Shown: positions 17,742 through 27,593 of the stretch, one piece after another | Layout: the number at the start of each line of letters is the position of its first letter | Position numbering within the stretch: the stretch's first letter is position 1 | Assembly (NCBI RefSeq): GCF_001721295.1 | Contig: NZ_MDDS01000013.1 | Coordinates: 225,598 to 289,597, forward strand | Source: Sphingomonas turrisvirgatae | GTDB taxonomy: Bacteria; Pseudomonadota; Alphaproteobacteria; Sphingomonadales; Sphingomonadaceae | Direction: 5' to 3' | Length of the DNA: 64,000 nt | Program-made: the position numbers and the translations under genes | Notes under the pieces: model-generated | The model's input: only the letters and a program-made list of their open reading frames with translations | Databases searched by the model: none | Told to the model about the DNA's origin: nothing

Positions 17742-18338
17742 ATGATTGAACCCGAGCGCGTTGCGTTGCTGTTGCTGGCGGCGGGGCATTCGCACCGCTT
17801 CGGCGCGCAGGACAAGCTGATGGCGCCGTATCTTGGCCGCCCGCTGGGCCTGCATGTCGTTGTCGCGCTGGAGGCGGTGCCGTTCGCCGCGCGAGTCGCG
17901 GTGACCGACGGCACGGCGCTCGACCTGCCGTCGTGCGGCTATACGATCGTGCACAATGACGATCCGGCGGCGGGCATGGGCCGGTCGCTGCGGCTGGGCA
18001 TGGAAGCGGTGGCGGCCATGGACGTCGACGCGGTGCTGATCGCGCTGGCCGACATGCCCAAGGTCACCGCGACGCACATCTATCGCCTGCTCGACCGGGC
18101 CGAGGGGGCGGACACCATCATCGCGTCGAGCGACGGCGTCGATCCGCGCCCCCCGGCGCTGTTCGGGCGCGACTATTTCGCGACGTTGCTGGCCAGCAAG
18201 GGCGACATGGGCGCGCGCGAGCTGGTGCGGCGCGGCCACCACATCGTGACCTCTCCCGCCGAGCTGGCCGACGTGGACACGCCCGAGGAGCTGGCGGCGC
18301 TGATCGCATGGCGGCCGGGCGTTCCAGATTCAACATAG
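17742..18338 (+). CDS. MobA-like NTP transferase (molybdopterin nucleotidyltransferase family)
   Basis: A 198-residue nucleotidyltransferase with the characteristic LLLAAGHSHRFGAQDKLMAPY loop, which binds the nucleotide, and ALADMPKVT, whose Asp coordinates Mg. This is the MocA/MobA-like family (NTP_transf_3) that attaches CMP or GMP to molybdopterin. Pairing with xdhC two bases upstream fits maturation of a molybdenum hydroxylase, although no such enzyme lies in the window. The consensus Gly/Ser-rich loop carries His-Ser-His instead of the usual GxSxRMG, a mild divergence that leaves the Arg and Lys in place. Confidence 0.86.
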   Translation: MIEPERVALLLLAAGHSHRFGAQDKLMAPYLGRPLGLHVVVALEAVPFAARVAVTDGTALDLPSCGYTIVHNDDPAAGMGRSLRLGMEAVAAMDVDAVLIALADMPKVTATHIYRLLDRAEGADTIIASSDGVDPRPPALFGRDYFATLLASKGDMGARELVRRGHHIVTSPAELADVDTPEELAALIAWRPGVPDST

Positions 18339-18413
18339 ACATACGATATTCAACTTTGTGGCTCTTGCGCCGGACGCGCCGGGGGGTAAGAGCAAGGTGC
18401 GAGAGGAGACACC

Positions 18414-20351
<1,938 letters not shown>

Positions 20352-20374
20352 CGGCGTAGGGCGGTGGGTGATGG

Positions 20375-20430
20375 GTCGCCCTCACCCTTCCGCGCCTTTG
20401 GCGCTCCCTCCCTCTCCCGGTGGGAGAGGG
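20375..20430. repeat. GC-rich dispersed intergenic repeat, copy 3, with terminator hairpin
   Basis: GTCGCCCTCACCC begins this copy and a perfect palindrome CCCTCTCCC-GGT-GGGAGAGGG (20410-20430) ends it. It lies between the convergent stops of acs and the hemolysin-family gene. The nine-bp stem with three-base loop could stop transcription from both sides, although only a short A/T tract follows. Confidence 0.65.
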
Positions 20431-20440
20431 AATAAGTAGA

Positions 20441-21748
20441 TCAGGCTTCGGCTTCGCTGACGAGCAGCTTGTCGATCTTGTGCCCGTCCATGTCCACGAT
20501 CTCGAACCGCCAGCCTTGTTCGACGAAGCTTTCGCCTTCTTCCGGCAGGCGTTTGAGAACCGCTAGCGCCAGGCCGGCGACAGTGGCGAAATCGCGGTCG
20601 TCGGGCAGGTCGATGCCGATCCGCTCGGCCAGTGCGTCGGCGCCGAGCTGACCCGAGACGAGCAGCGAGCCATCGTCGCGCACGGTGATCGCCGGGTGCT
20701 CGCCACCAGCGGCGTCGGACGCGAACTCACCGGCGATCGCGGCAAGCAAGTCGGCCGGGGTCACGATTCCTTCGAAATGCCCATATTCGTCGTGGACGAA
20801 GCCCATCGGCACCGCGGCGCGGCGAAGCGCGCCGAGCGCGTCCATCGCGTCGACCTGATCGGGCAGCACCGGTGCGGTATGCGCCAGCGCGCGCAGGTCG
20901 AGCGCCTCGCCCCGGATGAGCGCGACGACCACGTCGCGCGCCTGGACCACGCCAATCACCTGATCGACCGAGCCGTTGGCGACAGGCAGGCGGGTATGCG
21001 GCGTCCGGCTGAGCGCGGCGCGGATGCCGGCTTCGTCGAGATTGGCGTCGAGCCAGTCGACATCGGTGCGCGGCGTCATAACCTCTCGCACCGGACGGTC
21101 GGCCAGGCGCACGACGCCCGAGATGATCGAGCGTTCATGCTCCTCGATCACGCCCGAGCTTTGCGCCTCGGCCACGATCATGTGCAATTCCTCGGCCGTG
21201 ACGCGATTTTCGGATTCGCGGTTCATGCCGAGCAGGCGGAAGATCGCGGAGCTGCTCTGGTCGAGCAACCACACCAGCGGCGCGGTCACCTTGGCCAGCA
21301 GCTTCATCGGGCCGGCGACGAGCACCGCGATCGGCTCTGGCGAGCGCAGCGCGAACTGCTTGGGCACCAGCTCGCCGACGATCAGCGAGGCATAGGTGGT
21401 GAGCGCGATGACGATCGCGAAGCCGGCGGTCTGGGCGGTTTCGCGCGCCACCCCCAGCAGCTCGATCCGCGCCGCGGTCGGCGTGCCGAGGCTGGCGCCC
21501 GAATAGGCGCCGGCGATGATGCCGATCAGCGTGATGCCGATCTGAACGGTCGAGAGGAACTTGCCCGGATCGGCGGCGAGGTCGATCGCGGTCTGGGCGC
21601 CGCGCTTGCCGGCACGCGCCAGCCCCTCGAGCCGCGCCTTGCGCGCCGAGACGATGGCAAGTTCGGACATGGCGAAAACGCCGTTCAGGGCAACGAGCGC
21701 GAGGATGATCGCGACGTCGATCCAGGGAAAAGGGGGAAGCGGGTCCAT
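20441..21748 (-). CDS. Hemolysin-family (CNNM/CorC) CBS-domain membrane transporter
   Basis: A 435-residue protein with a DUF21 (CNNM) transmembrane domain (about residues 1-195, four helices), a pair of CBS domains (about 210-330, including VREVMTPRTDVDWL) and a C-terminal CorC_HlyC domain ending with the typical FEIVDMDGHKIDKLLV. Relatives act in magnesium/cobalt handling; older annotations call them hemolysins on weak grounds. CBS domains suggest adenine-nucleotide control. It is convergent with acs and divergent from the OmpA-family lipoprotein. Confidence 0.92.
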   Translation of the reverse strand: MDPLPPFPWIDVAIILALVALNGVFAMSELAIVSARKARLEGLARAGKRGAQTAIDLAADPGKFLSTVQIGITLIGIIAGAYSGASLGTPTAARIELLGVARETAQTAGFAIVIALTTYASLIVGELVPKQFALRSPEPIAVLVAGPMKLLAKVTAPLVWLLDQSSSAIFRLLGMNRESENRVTAEELHMIVAEAQSSGVIEEHERSIISGVVRLADRPVREVMTPRTDVDWLDANLDEAGIRAALSRTPHTRLPVANGSVDQVIGVVQARDVVVALIRGEALDLRALAHTAPVLPDQVDAMDALGALRRAAVPMGFVHDEYGHFEGIVTPADLLAAIAGEFASDAAGGEHPAITVRDDGSLLVSGQLGADALAERIGIDLPDDRDFATVAGLALAVLKRLPEEGESFVEQGWRFEIVDMDGHKIDKLLVSEAEA

Positions 21749-21878
21749 TGGCCTGAGGGACCCTTAGCCTCATTCAGCTTCGTTTCACAACGGCCTTTGC
21801 ATGGAGCGGTCGGTGCGCAGGCGGAACAAGGGCGATGCCCGGTCCGTTGGCGCACGAGGTTCAAGATGGGAGTAGATC

Positions 21879-22556
21879 ATGCGTTTATCCGCCAAATGGC
21901 CCCTGGTTCCGGCGATTGCCGCCCTTACCCTCACCAGCGCCTGCGTCACCGACCCGGTGACCGGTGAGCAGCGCATTTCGAAGGCGGGCATTGGCGCGCT
22001 GGGCGGCGCGGTAGGCGGCTATCTGCTGGGCGACCTGGTCGGCGGACGGCGCGACCGGACCGAGAAGATCGTCGGCGCGGGCATCGGTGCGGTCGCCGGG
22101 GCCGGCATCGGCGCGTATATGGACCGGCAGGAGCGCGAGATCCGCGAGCGGACCGCGGGCACCGATGTCGAGGTGATTCGGCGCGGCGACGACCTGATCC
22201 TGCAGATGCCCGCCGGCATCACCTTTGCCACCGACAGCGCGAACGTCCAGCCGCAGTTCCGCCCGACGCTGGACCAGGTGGCCGATGTGCTCGACCGCTA
22301 CAACCAGACCTTTGTCGACGTGTACGGCCACACCGATTCGACCGGATCGGCGCAATATAACCAGACGCTTTCGGAACGACGCGCCGCGGCGGTCGCCGAT
22401 TACCTGACGTCGCGGGGCGTCGAGAGCGCGCGGCTGGCGACGCGCGGCTTTGGGCTGACCCAGCCGATCGCATCGAACGATACGCCCGAAGGCCGCGCCG
22501 AAAACCGCCGAGTCGAGATCAAGGTCGTGCCGGTGCGCGAGAGCGACCTGCGATAA
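21879..22556 (+). CDS. OmpA-family lipoprotein with glycine zipper
   Basis: A 225-residue envelope protein. The signal peptide ends in a lipobox LTSAC at residue 22, so it is a lipoprotein. Residues 35-85 form a glycine-zipper segment (GALGGAVGGYLLGD and GAGIGAVAGAGIGAY). The C-terminal 115 residues form an OmpA peptidoglycan-binding domain (ITFATDSANVQPQF, the NVYGHTD-like VDVYGHTDSTGS, and NRRVEI at the end). It should tether peptidoglycan to the membrane, similar to YiaD. A GGGAG ribosome binding site precedes the ATG. Confidence 0.92.
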   Translation: MRLSAKWPLVPAIAALTLTSACVTDPVTGEQRISKAGIGALGGAVGGYLLGDLVGGRRDRTEKIVGAGIGAVAGAGIGAYMDRQEREIRERTAGTDVEVIRRGDDLILQMPAGITFATDSANVQPQFRPTLDQVADVLDRYNQTFVDVYGHTDSTGSAQYNQTLSERRAAAVADYLTSRGVESARLATRGFGLTQPIASNDTPEGRAENRRVEIKVVPVRESDLR

Positions 22557-22569
22557 CGGCCTGAACCCG

Positions 22570-23019
22570 TCACCGCCGCGCGGCGAAGAAGTCCCTGAGC
22601 AGCGCGCCCGCCTCGCCCTCGCCGATGCCGGAATAAATTTCCGGGCGGTGGTGGCAGGTGGGCTGCGCGAAGAAGCGCGGCCCGTGCTCGACCGCTCCGC
22701 CCTTGGCATCGCTCGCGCCGTAATAGAGGCGCGTGATGCGGGCGTGGGCGATGGCGCCGGCACACATCGCGCAGGGTTCAAGCGTCACCCACAAGTCGCA
22801 ATCGTCGAGCCGGTCGCTCCCGAGGGTCGCGGCGGCGGCGCGGATTGCCAGCATTTCGGCATGCGCAGTCGGGTCGCACAGCGCGCGCGGCGCGTTGGCG
22901 GCGGTGGCGATCACCTTTCCCGCATGCAGGATCACTGCGCCGACGGGAACTTCGCCGGCCCGCGCGGCATCGCGGGCAGCGGCAAGCGCACGGGCCATCG
23001 GGTCGGGCAGCGGGAACAT
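22570..23019 (-). CDS. tadA: tRNA-specific adenosine deaminase TadA-type
   Basis: A 149-residue zinc deaminase of the TadA/CDA superfamily. The catalytic HAEMLAI (zinc-binding His and proton-shuttling Glu, residues 53-59) and PCAMCAGA (two zinc-binding Cys) are intact. TadA converts A34 of tRNA-Arg(ACG) to inosine. The C-terminal FFAARR end is usual. A guanine deaminase is a less likely alternative. It is convergent with the OmpA lipoprotein gene, separated by 13 bases. Confidence 0.92.
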   Translation of the reverse strand: MFPLPDPMARALAAARDAARAGEVPVGAVILHAGKVIATAANAPRALCDPTAHAEMLAIRAAAATLGSDRLDDCDLWVTLEPCAMCAGAIAHARITRLYYGASDAKGGAVEHGPRFFAQPTCHHRPEIYSGIGEGEAGALLRDFFAARR

Positions 23020-23070
23020 GGCCGCGCTATGCCCTGCCCGGTGCGACGAGGCTAGGGTCCTGACCCTAGG

Positions 23071-23346
23071 TCAGTTCGCCTCGACGGGCTGACGCGCCTT
23101 CTCGACCTCGACGCGCGGCACCTGGATCGTCTTGTTCTCCATCACCACGGTCGGCACCTGGATCGTCTTGTTGGTATAGCCCATGTCGACCTTGCCGACA
23201 TCGGCCTGCACCGCCGGAGCCTTGCCGCCCTCGACCTTCACCTCGGGCAGGGCGCCGGAACGCAGGTTGAGATTGATCATGCCGAGCCAGGCCATGGCCA
23301 GTATGACAATCACGGCAAGGCCGATAATGGCCAGGATTGCGCGCAT
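23071..23346 (-). CDS. Small single-pass membrane protein with NKTIQVP repeat
   Basis: A 91-residue protein: an N-terminal hydrophobic helix (residues 3-23) followed by a soluble, probably periplasmic domain. The domain contains an internal duplication (NKTIQVPTVVME then NKTIQVPRVEVE), suggesting two short beta-strand repeats. No family name is recognised. The ATG at 23346 yields a clean membrane anchor; the frame is open further upstream without a convincing start. It is divergent from rpmB with 156 bases between starts. Confidence 0.7.
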   Translation of the reverse strand: MRAILAIIGLAVIVILAMAWLGMINLNLRSGALPEVKVEGGKAPAVQADVGKVDMGYTNKTIQVPTVVMENKTIQVPRVEVEKARQPVEAN

Positions 23347-23502
23347 CGGTGCGTCTCCCCATCGGTTCGTTTGCGAAATAACGCGCCGATCCTGATCGAG
23401 GTTGCATCGGCGGCGTTCGAGGTTGACGAAAAGGCACCGTCCGGTTAGTTGCGCACGCTTTCCGGGGCTTCCGGAACAGGCATGAACCTTAGGATTTAAG
23501 CG

Positions 23503-23793
23503 ATGTCGCGCATTTGCGAGCTGACCGGCAAGGGCCGGCAGGTGGGTCACAACGTTTCCCACGCCAACAACAAGACCAAGCGCACTTTTCTGCCCAACCT
23601 GCAGAATGTGACGCTGATGTCGGAGGCGCTGGAGCGCTCGATCCGTCTGCGCGTGTCGACGCATGGCCTGCGTTCGGTCGAGCATAATGGCGGCCTCGAC
23701 AACTGGCTGCTGAAGACCGGCGACGACAAGCTGTCGCTGCGCGCGCGTCGCCTGAAGCGCGAGATCGTGAAGAAGGCTGTCGTCGCAGCCTGA
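23503..23793 (+). CDS. rpmB: 50S ribosomal protein L28
   Basis: A 96-residue ribosomal protein of the large subunit. The opening [29 protein letters not shown] is the canonical L28 start (the CELTGK, GNxVSHxNxKTKR pattern), and the C-terminal [12 protein letters not shown] fits alphaproteobacterial L28. The N-terminus lacks the zinc-binding cysteines of C+ paralogues except one Cys. A GC-rich hairpin follows the gene, as expected for a highly expressed single-gene unit. Confidence 0.97.
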   Translation: MSRICELTGKGRQVGHNVSHANNKTKRTFLPNLQNVTLMSEALERSIRLRVSTHGLRSVEHNGGLDNWLLKTGDDKLSLRARRLKREIVKKAVVAA

Positions 23794-23823
23794 TTCGCGG
23801 CTGACGCGATGACGTTCGACGAC

Positions 23824-23851
23824 CGGCCCGCTCCCTATGGGATGCGGGCCG
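23824..23851 (+). terminator. Hairpin after rpmB, probable terminator
   Basis: CGGCCCGC pairs with GCGGGCCG, with an inner TCCC/GGGA stem and one bulged base. The following T tract is weak (TTCGGCGTT), so termination may be partly factor-dependent. It lies between rpmB and the convergent esterase-like gene. Confidence 0.55.
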
Positions 23852-23858
23852 TTCGGCG

Positions 23859-24836
23859 TTAGGGTGGTGCGTCGAGCCTGAACTTGAGCAGCAGCGAGCG
23901 CTGAAACCACAGCGCATTGTCATCCGAGGCGATCCACAGGATGGTATCGCGCCCCTCCCGGCTCACCGCCAGCGCCTCGAAATTGTCGTGCAGCACCGGG
24001 GCGGCGAAGCGCGCGACCTCTTGTCCAGTCACGATCGCGCCGGGGCGAATCGCGGCGCGATCGATCAGGGTCAACGACGCGGTGAAGCCAGCCTGAAGCG
24101 AAGCGCGGCGGTTGAGGATGGCAATGCGGCCATCGGGCAGCTCGGCCGCGTCGGTCGGCTGGAAACGAGCCGGCGGGCGATAGGCGAAGCGGAAGCCGCG
24201 GTCCGGGACGCGGAGCGGATCGCCGGCGAACCAGATTGCTTCGCGCGTGCCCTTTGCCCCCGCAACCTTGTGCTCGGAAATGGCGATGAAGCTGCCGTCG
24301 CGCAAGCGTACGAGCGATTCGGCCCCACCATTGAGCGACCATTTCGCCATTGCGCGCGGCGCCACGCCCCGGCCGTGGCGAAGGTCGGGATCATAGCGCC
24401 AGATCTGGTTGGCGCGTTCAAAGCCGACCCATAGCGTGCCGGTCGCGGGATCGCGGGTCAGCGATTCGCTGTCACGCTCGAGCTTGCGCCAGCCGGGGCC
24501 TGGGCCATCGACCAGCGCGCCGCTCACCATGTCCGACACGCGCCAGTCGGCCCCCATGCGGAAGCGCACGAAATTGCCGCCGTCGCCGAGCAGCGTGAAG
24601 CGGTCGCCATCCACGGTCATCGCCGAGAAGCCGCCAAAGCCATACACCGCGCTCGTCAACTGCACGCCGCCCAGATAGGTGAGCTGTCCCAGCTGCTTGC
24701 GCGAAGGATCGCGCCAATCGAGATCGACGGGTGTCGCTTCGATGCCGAAGTGGCTGGGCCACAGCGTCAGCCGCTCTTCGCCCGAATAGCTGGGCAGGAA
24801 GGCGAACAGCAGCAGGACGGAAAGGAAGATGCGCAT
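23859..24836 (-). CDS. Exported esterase-like-activity-of-phytase family protein
   Basis: A 325-residue protein with an N-terminal hydrophobic signal (residues 1-17). It belongs to the esterase-like activity of phytase (PF13449) family, recognised from the SAVYGFGGFSAMTVDGDRFTLLGD and the GGAESLVRL and NFEALAVSREG patterns of this beta-propeller. The substrate is unknown; family members are periplasmic and sometimes linked to phosphate use, but nothing here shows that. It is convergent with rpmB. Confidence 0.82.
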   Translation of the reverse strand: MRIFLSVLLLFAFLPSYSGEERLTLWPSHFGIEATPVDLDWRDPSRKQLGQLTYLGGVQLTSAVYGFGGFSAMTVDGDRFTLLGDGGNFVRFRMGADWRVSDMVSGALVDGPGPGWRKLERDSESLTRDPATGTLWVGFERANQIWRYDPDLRHGRGVAPRAMAKWSLNGGAESLVRLRDGSFIAISEHKVAGAKGTREAIWFAGDPLRVPDRGFRFAYRPPARFQPTDAAELPDGRIAILNRRASLQAGFTASLTLIDRAAIRPGAIVTGQEVARFAAPVLHDNFEALAVSREGRDTILWIASDDNALWFQRSLLLKFRLDAPP

Positions 24837-25065
24837 CGGCGCCTGCTTTAACGCGCAGTTGAGCGGGGCAAAGCTGAACGTTGGATAACAGCCATGTTCA
24901 GGAACGCGTCAACCACGACGCGGCATGTGCGGGCAGGACGAGCGCGCGCCTGCGCCTCGCATCGAACAGCCGGTGCGCCACTGCGCCCTGCCCGCTTTCC
25001 CGCGTTGCGTATCGGGAGCGGGCGCCCCCTTCCCCTTGCAGCGTGTGCACCGGCTCCGTTCATCC

Positions 25066-25089
25066 GTGCGACGTGCGACGTGCGACGTG
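25066..25089. repeat. Tandem GTGCGAC repeat
   Basis: Three perfect tandem copies of the heptamer GTGCGAC plus a partial fourth, in a 371-base spacer (24837-25207) that holds no gene I can support. The rest of the spacer shows nothing recognisable apart from the ribosome binding site of the next gene. Confidence 0.7.
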
Positions 25090-25207
25090 AACGCAGCTGA
25101 ACGGGGGATAACCAGCACATTCAGCATCGGTTCGCGGCGAATGTGCGAATCCATTGTCCAACGTGATGACGGCGGTTCGCCGCATTGCCAGGAAAAGGAG
25201 ACGACCG

Positions 25208-25603
25208 ATGTTCAAGAAGCTTTCCCTGATCGGCGCGGCGCTGGCGATGACCGGCACCGCCATCGTTCCCGCCAGCCAGGCGGCGGCGCAGAGCCGGTAC
25301 GAATATCGCGACGGGCGCGGCTATAATGGCGACCGTGGCTATCGCCAGTATAACCGTGGCGACCGCCGCTATGACAATCGCCGCTATGACAATCGCCGCT
25401 ACAACTATCGGGGCCGCGACGAGCGCTGCGATTCGAGCCAGGGCACGATCATCGGCGCGATCGCCGGCGGCCTGCTGGGCAACGGCGTGGCGGGGCGCGG
25501 CGACCGCACCATGGGTGCCATCGTCGGCGGCGCGGTCGGCGCGCTGGCCGGCCGTGAGATCGACCGTTCGGGCCAGCCGGGCTATTGCGCCCGCCGTCGC
25601 TGA
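25208..25603 (+). CDS. Exported glycine-zipper 2TM domain protein with Arg/Tyr repeats
   Basis: A 131-residue exported protein: signal peptide of about 27 residues ending QAAAQ, then a low-complexity segment rich in Arg, Tyr, Asp and Asn with direct repeats of RRYDN, then a glycine-zipper_2TM segment (TIIGAIAGGLLGNGVAGRG and GAIVGGAVGALAGREIDR), ending with a Cys. Relatives are small outer membrane or periplasmic proteins of the RcnB/SlyB-like group, often with an unknown envelope role. The ATG at 25208 has AAGGAG nearby. A strong terminator follows. Confidence 0.85.
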   Translation: MFKKLSLIGAALAMTGTAIVPASQAAAQSRYEYRDGRGYNGDRGYRQYNRGDRRYDNRRYDNRRYNYRGRDERCDSSQGTIIGAIAGGLLGNGVAGRGDRTMGAIVGGAVGALAGREIDRSGQPGYCARRR

Positions 25604-25622
25604 TCCGACCCACTGAACAGCG

Positions 25623-25654
25623 AAAGGCCGGTCCCTGACGGGGCCGGCCTTTTT
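25623..25654 (+). terminator. Rho-independent terminator
   Basis: AAAGGCCGGTCCC pairs with GGGGCCGGCCTTT with a TGAC loop, followed by a run of T, 20 bases after the glycine-zipper gene. It also separates that gene from the convergent efflux operon, whose last stop is nine bases further on. Confidence 0.88.
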
Positions 25655-25662
25655 GCGTCACG

Positions 25663-26871
25663 CTATTCGTGCCGCAATGCGTCGATCGGATTGAGGCTGG
25701 CGGCGCGGCGTGCGGGGAAGAAGCCGAACACCACGCCGATCACGGCCGAGATGGCGAAGGCGATGATGTTGATCTGAAGATCGAACATCCACGGCACCTG
25801 CATGAGCGGCGTGATGATCGCGATGGCCAGCTGCGCGAGCAACAGGCCCATGGCACCGCCCAGCAGCGAGAGCACGATCGCCTCGACCAGGAACTGCATG
25901 AGCACTTCGCTGGCGATCGCGCCGATGGCGAGGCGGATGCCGATCTCGCGCGTTCGCTCGGTCACCGACACGAGCATGATGTTCATGATGCCGATGCCGC
26001 CGACGATCAGGCTGATGCCCGCGACGGCGGCGACGATGCTGGTCAGCAACTGCGTGCTGCCGGTCAGCGCCGCGCTGATCTGGGCAGTGTCGAAGATGTT
26101 GAAATTGTCCTCCGCCCCCGCATCGATCCGCCGCCGTTCGCGCAGCAGGTCGGACAAGGAGGCTTGGACCTGCGCGCTGTCATAGGCAGCGTCGACGCCG
26201 ACCAGCATCAGGCGAATGTCGCGATTGCCGGTGAAGCGACGCTGCACTGCCTTGATCGGCATGATGACGGTATCGTCCTGATCGCCGCCGAAGCCCGCCT
26301 GACCGCGCCGCGACAGCACGCCGATCACGTCGCACGAGACGCCGCCAATGCGGAACCGCTGACCGACCGCATTGCCGCCGCGAAACAGGTTCTGCTGCAC
26401 CGTCGCGCCGATGATGCAGACGGCCTTCCCCGCCGCCTCTTCAGCCGGGGAGAAGATGCGGCCGGCGGTGAGCGGCCAGGGCTGGACGGTGAAGAAGGCG
26501 CCGGTGGTGCCGTTGATCGTGGTCGACCAGTTGGCGCCTTCATGGATCGCGGTCGCGGTGGATTGTGCCTGCGGGGCGACGGCGGTGACCCCGGCGACCT
26601 GTTCGCGCACCGCCTCGACATCGGCTTCGTCGAAATCGGGCGGACGCGGCCCGCCGCCGCCGCGGCCGAAGCCCTGACCGGGGCGGACCTGAAGGATATT
26701 GGTGCCGAGGCTGGCGATCTGTTGCTGCACCGCCGCGGTCGTCGCCTTGCCCAGCGTGACCATCGCGACGACGGCGGCGACGCCGATGATGATGCCGAGC
26801 GTGGTCAGAAACGAGCGCAGCTTGTGCCGCAGGATCGAACGGATCGCGAGCGTGAAGGTGGTGCCGAGCAT
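25663..26871 (-). CDS. MacB-type ABC transporter permease
   Basis: A 402-residue permease of the FtsX/MacB type: one N-terminal transmembrane helix, a large periplasmic MacB_PCD domain (about residues 45-245) and three C-terminal helices with the FtsX signature (GGIGIMNIMLVSVTERTREIGIRLA near residue 290). Here, unlike Escherichia coli MacB, the ATPase domain is a separate polypeptide encoded just upstream. It works with the adaptor and outer membrane channel of this operon in extruding substrate from the periplasm. Its start overlaps the last base of the ATPase gene's stop codon. Confidence 0.93.
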   Translation of the reverse strand: MLGTTFTLAIRSILRHKLRSFLTTLGIIIGVAAVVAMVTLGKATTAAVQQQIASLGTNILQVRPGQGFGRGGGGPRPPDFDEADVEAVREQVAGVTAVAPQAQSTATAIHEGANWSTTINGTTGAFFTVQPWPLTAGRIFSPAEEAAGKAVCIIGATVQQNLFRGGNAVGQRFRIGGVSCDVIGVLSRRGQAGFGGDQDDTVIMPIKAVQRRFTGNRDIRLMLVGVDAAYDSAQVQASLSDLLRERRRIDAGAEDNFNIFDTAQISAALTGSTQLLTSIVAAVAGISLIVGGIGIMNIMLVSVTERTREIGIRLAIGAIASEVLMQFLVEAIVLSLLGGAMGLLLAQLAIAIITPLMQVPWMFDLQINIIAFAISAVIGVVFGFFPARRAASLNPIDALRHE

Positions 26872-27593
26872 CAGGCCGGCGCTTTTTCGCTTTGGCCCGC
26901 GCCCTGCCCCGCCTCGATCCGTTCGACCAGCCCGTCCTTGAAGTGGACGATGGTGTGCGCGAAGGCCGCCATGTCGGGTTCGTGCGTGACCATCAGCACG
27001 GTGATGCCGCTTTCCTGGTTGAGCCGCGTCAACAGCTTCATGATCTCGACCGAGCGTTCGCTGTCGAGGTTGCCGGTCGGCTCGTCAGCGAGCAGCACGT
27101 CGGGGTTGGTGACGATCGCGCGGGCGATGGCGACGCGCTGCTGCTGGCCGCCGGACAATTCGGCGGGAGTGTGGTCCCACCATCTGTCGAGGCCGACCTT
27201 TTCCAGCGCGGCCATGCCCATGTCGCGCCGCGTCTTCTTGTCCTCGCCGCGATAAAGCAGGGGCAGCTCGACATTTTCGAGCGCGCTGGTGCGGCTCAAG
27301 AGATTGAACCCCTGGAACACGAAGCCGAGATATTTGCGGCGCAGCAGCGCGCGCTGGTCGCGACTCAGCGTTTCGATATGCACACCCTTGAACACGAACT
27401 CGCCGCCGCTCGGCATGTCGAGACAGCCCAGGATGTTCATCGTGGTCGACTTGCCCGAGCCGGAGGGGCCCATCACCGCGACGAAATCGCCGCCGGTGAT
27501 GTCGAGATCGACGCCCTTCAGCGCCTGAAACGCCGTCGGGCCTTCGCCATAGGTCTTGGTAACGCCCCGCAGGCGGATGATCGGTTCGGCCAT
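26871..27593 (-). CDS. ABC transporter ATP-binding protein (MacB/LolD type)
   Basis: A 240-residue ATPase with Walker A GPSGSGKST near residue 42, the Q-loop in GFVFQGFNLL, the signature LSGGQQQRVAIARA, Walker B VLLADEPTGNLD and the switch His in VTHEPD. The spacing and the EPTGNLD motif are typical of the LolD/MacB group. It powers the FtsX-like permease next to it. The gene shares single-base overlaps with both neighbouring genes. Confidence 0.95.
   Translation of the reverse strand: MAEPIIRLRGVTKTYGEGPTAFQALKGVDLDITGGDFVAVMGPSGSGKSTTMNILGCLDMPSGGEFVFKGVHIETLSRDQRALLRRKYLGFVFQGFNLLSRTSALENVELPLLYRGEDKKTRRDMGMAALEKVGLDRWWDHTPAELSGGQQQRVAIARAIVTNPDVLLADEPTGNLDSERSVEIMKLLTRLNQESGITVLMVTHEPDMAAFAHTIVHFKDGLVERIEAGQGAGQSEKAPA

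Noticed and set aside
25066..25089. GTGCGAC tandem repeat as a regulatory iteron
   Set aside because: Only three copies, no replication gene near and no promoter relation visible; recorded as a simple repeat.
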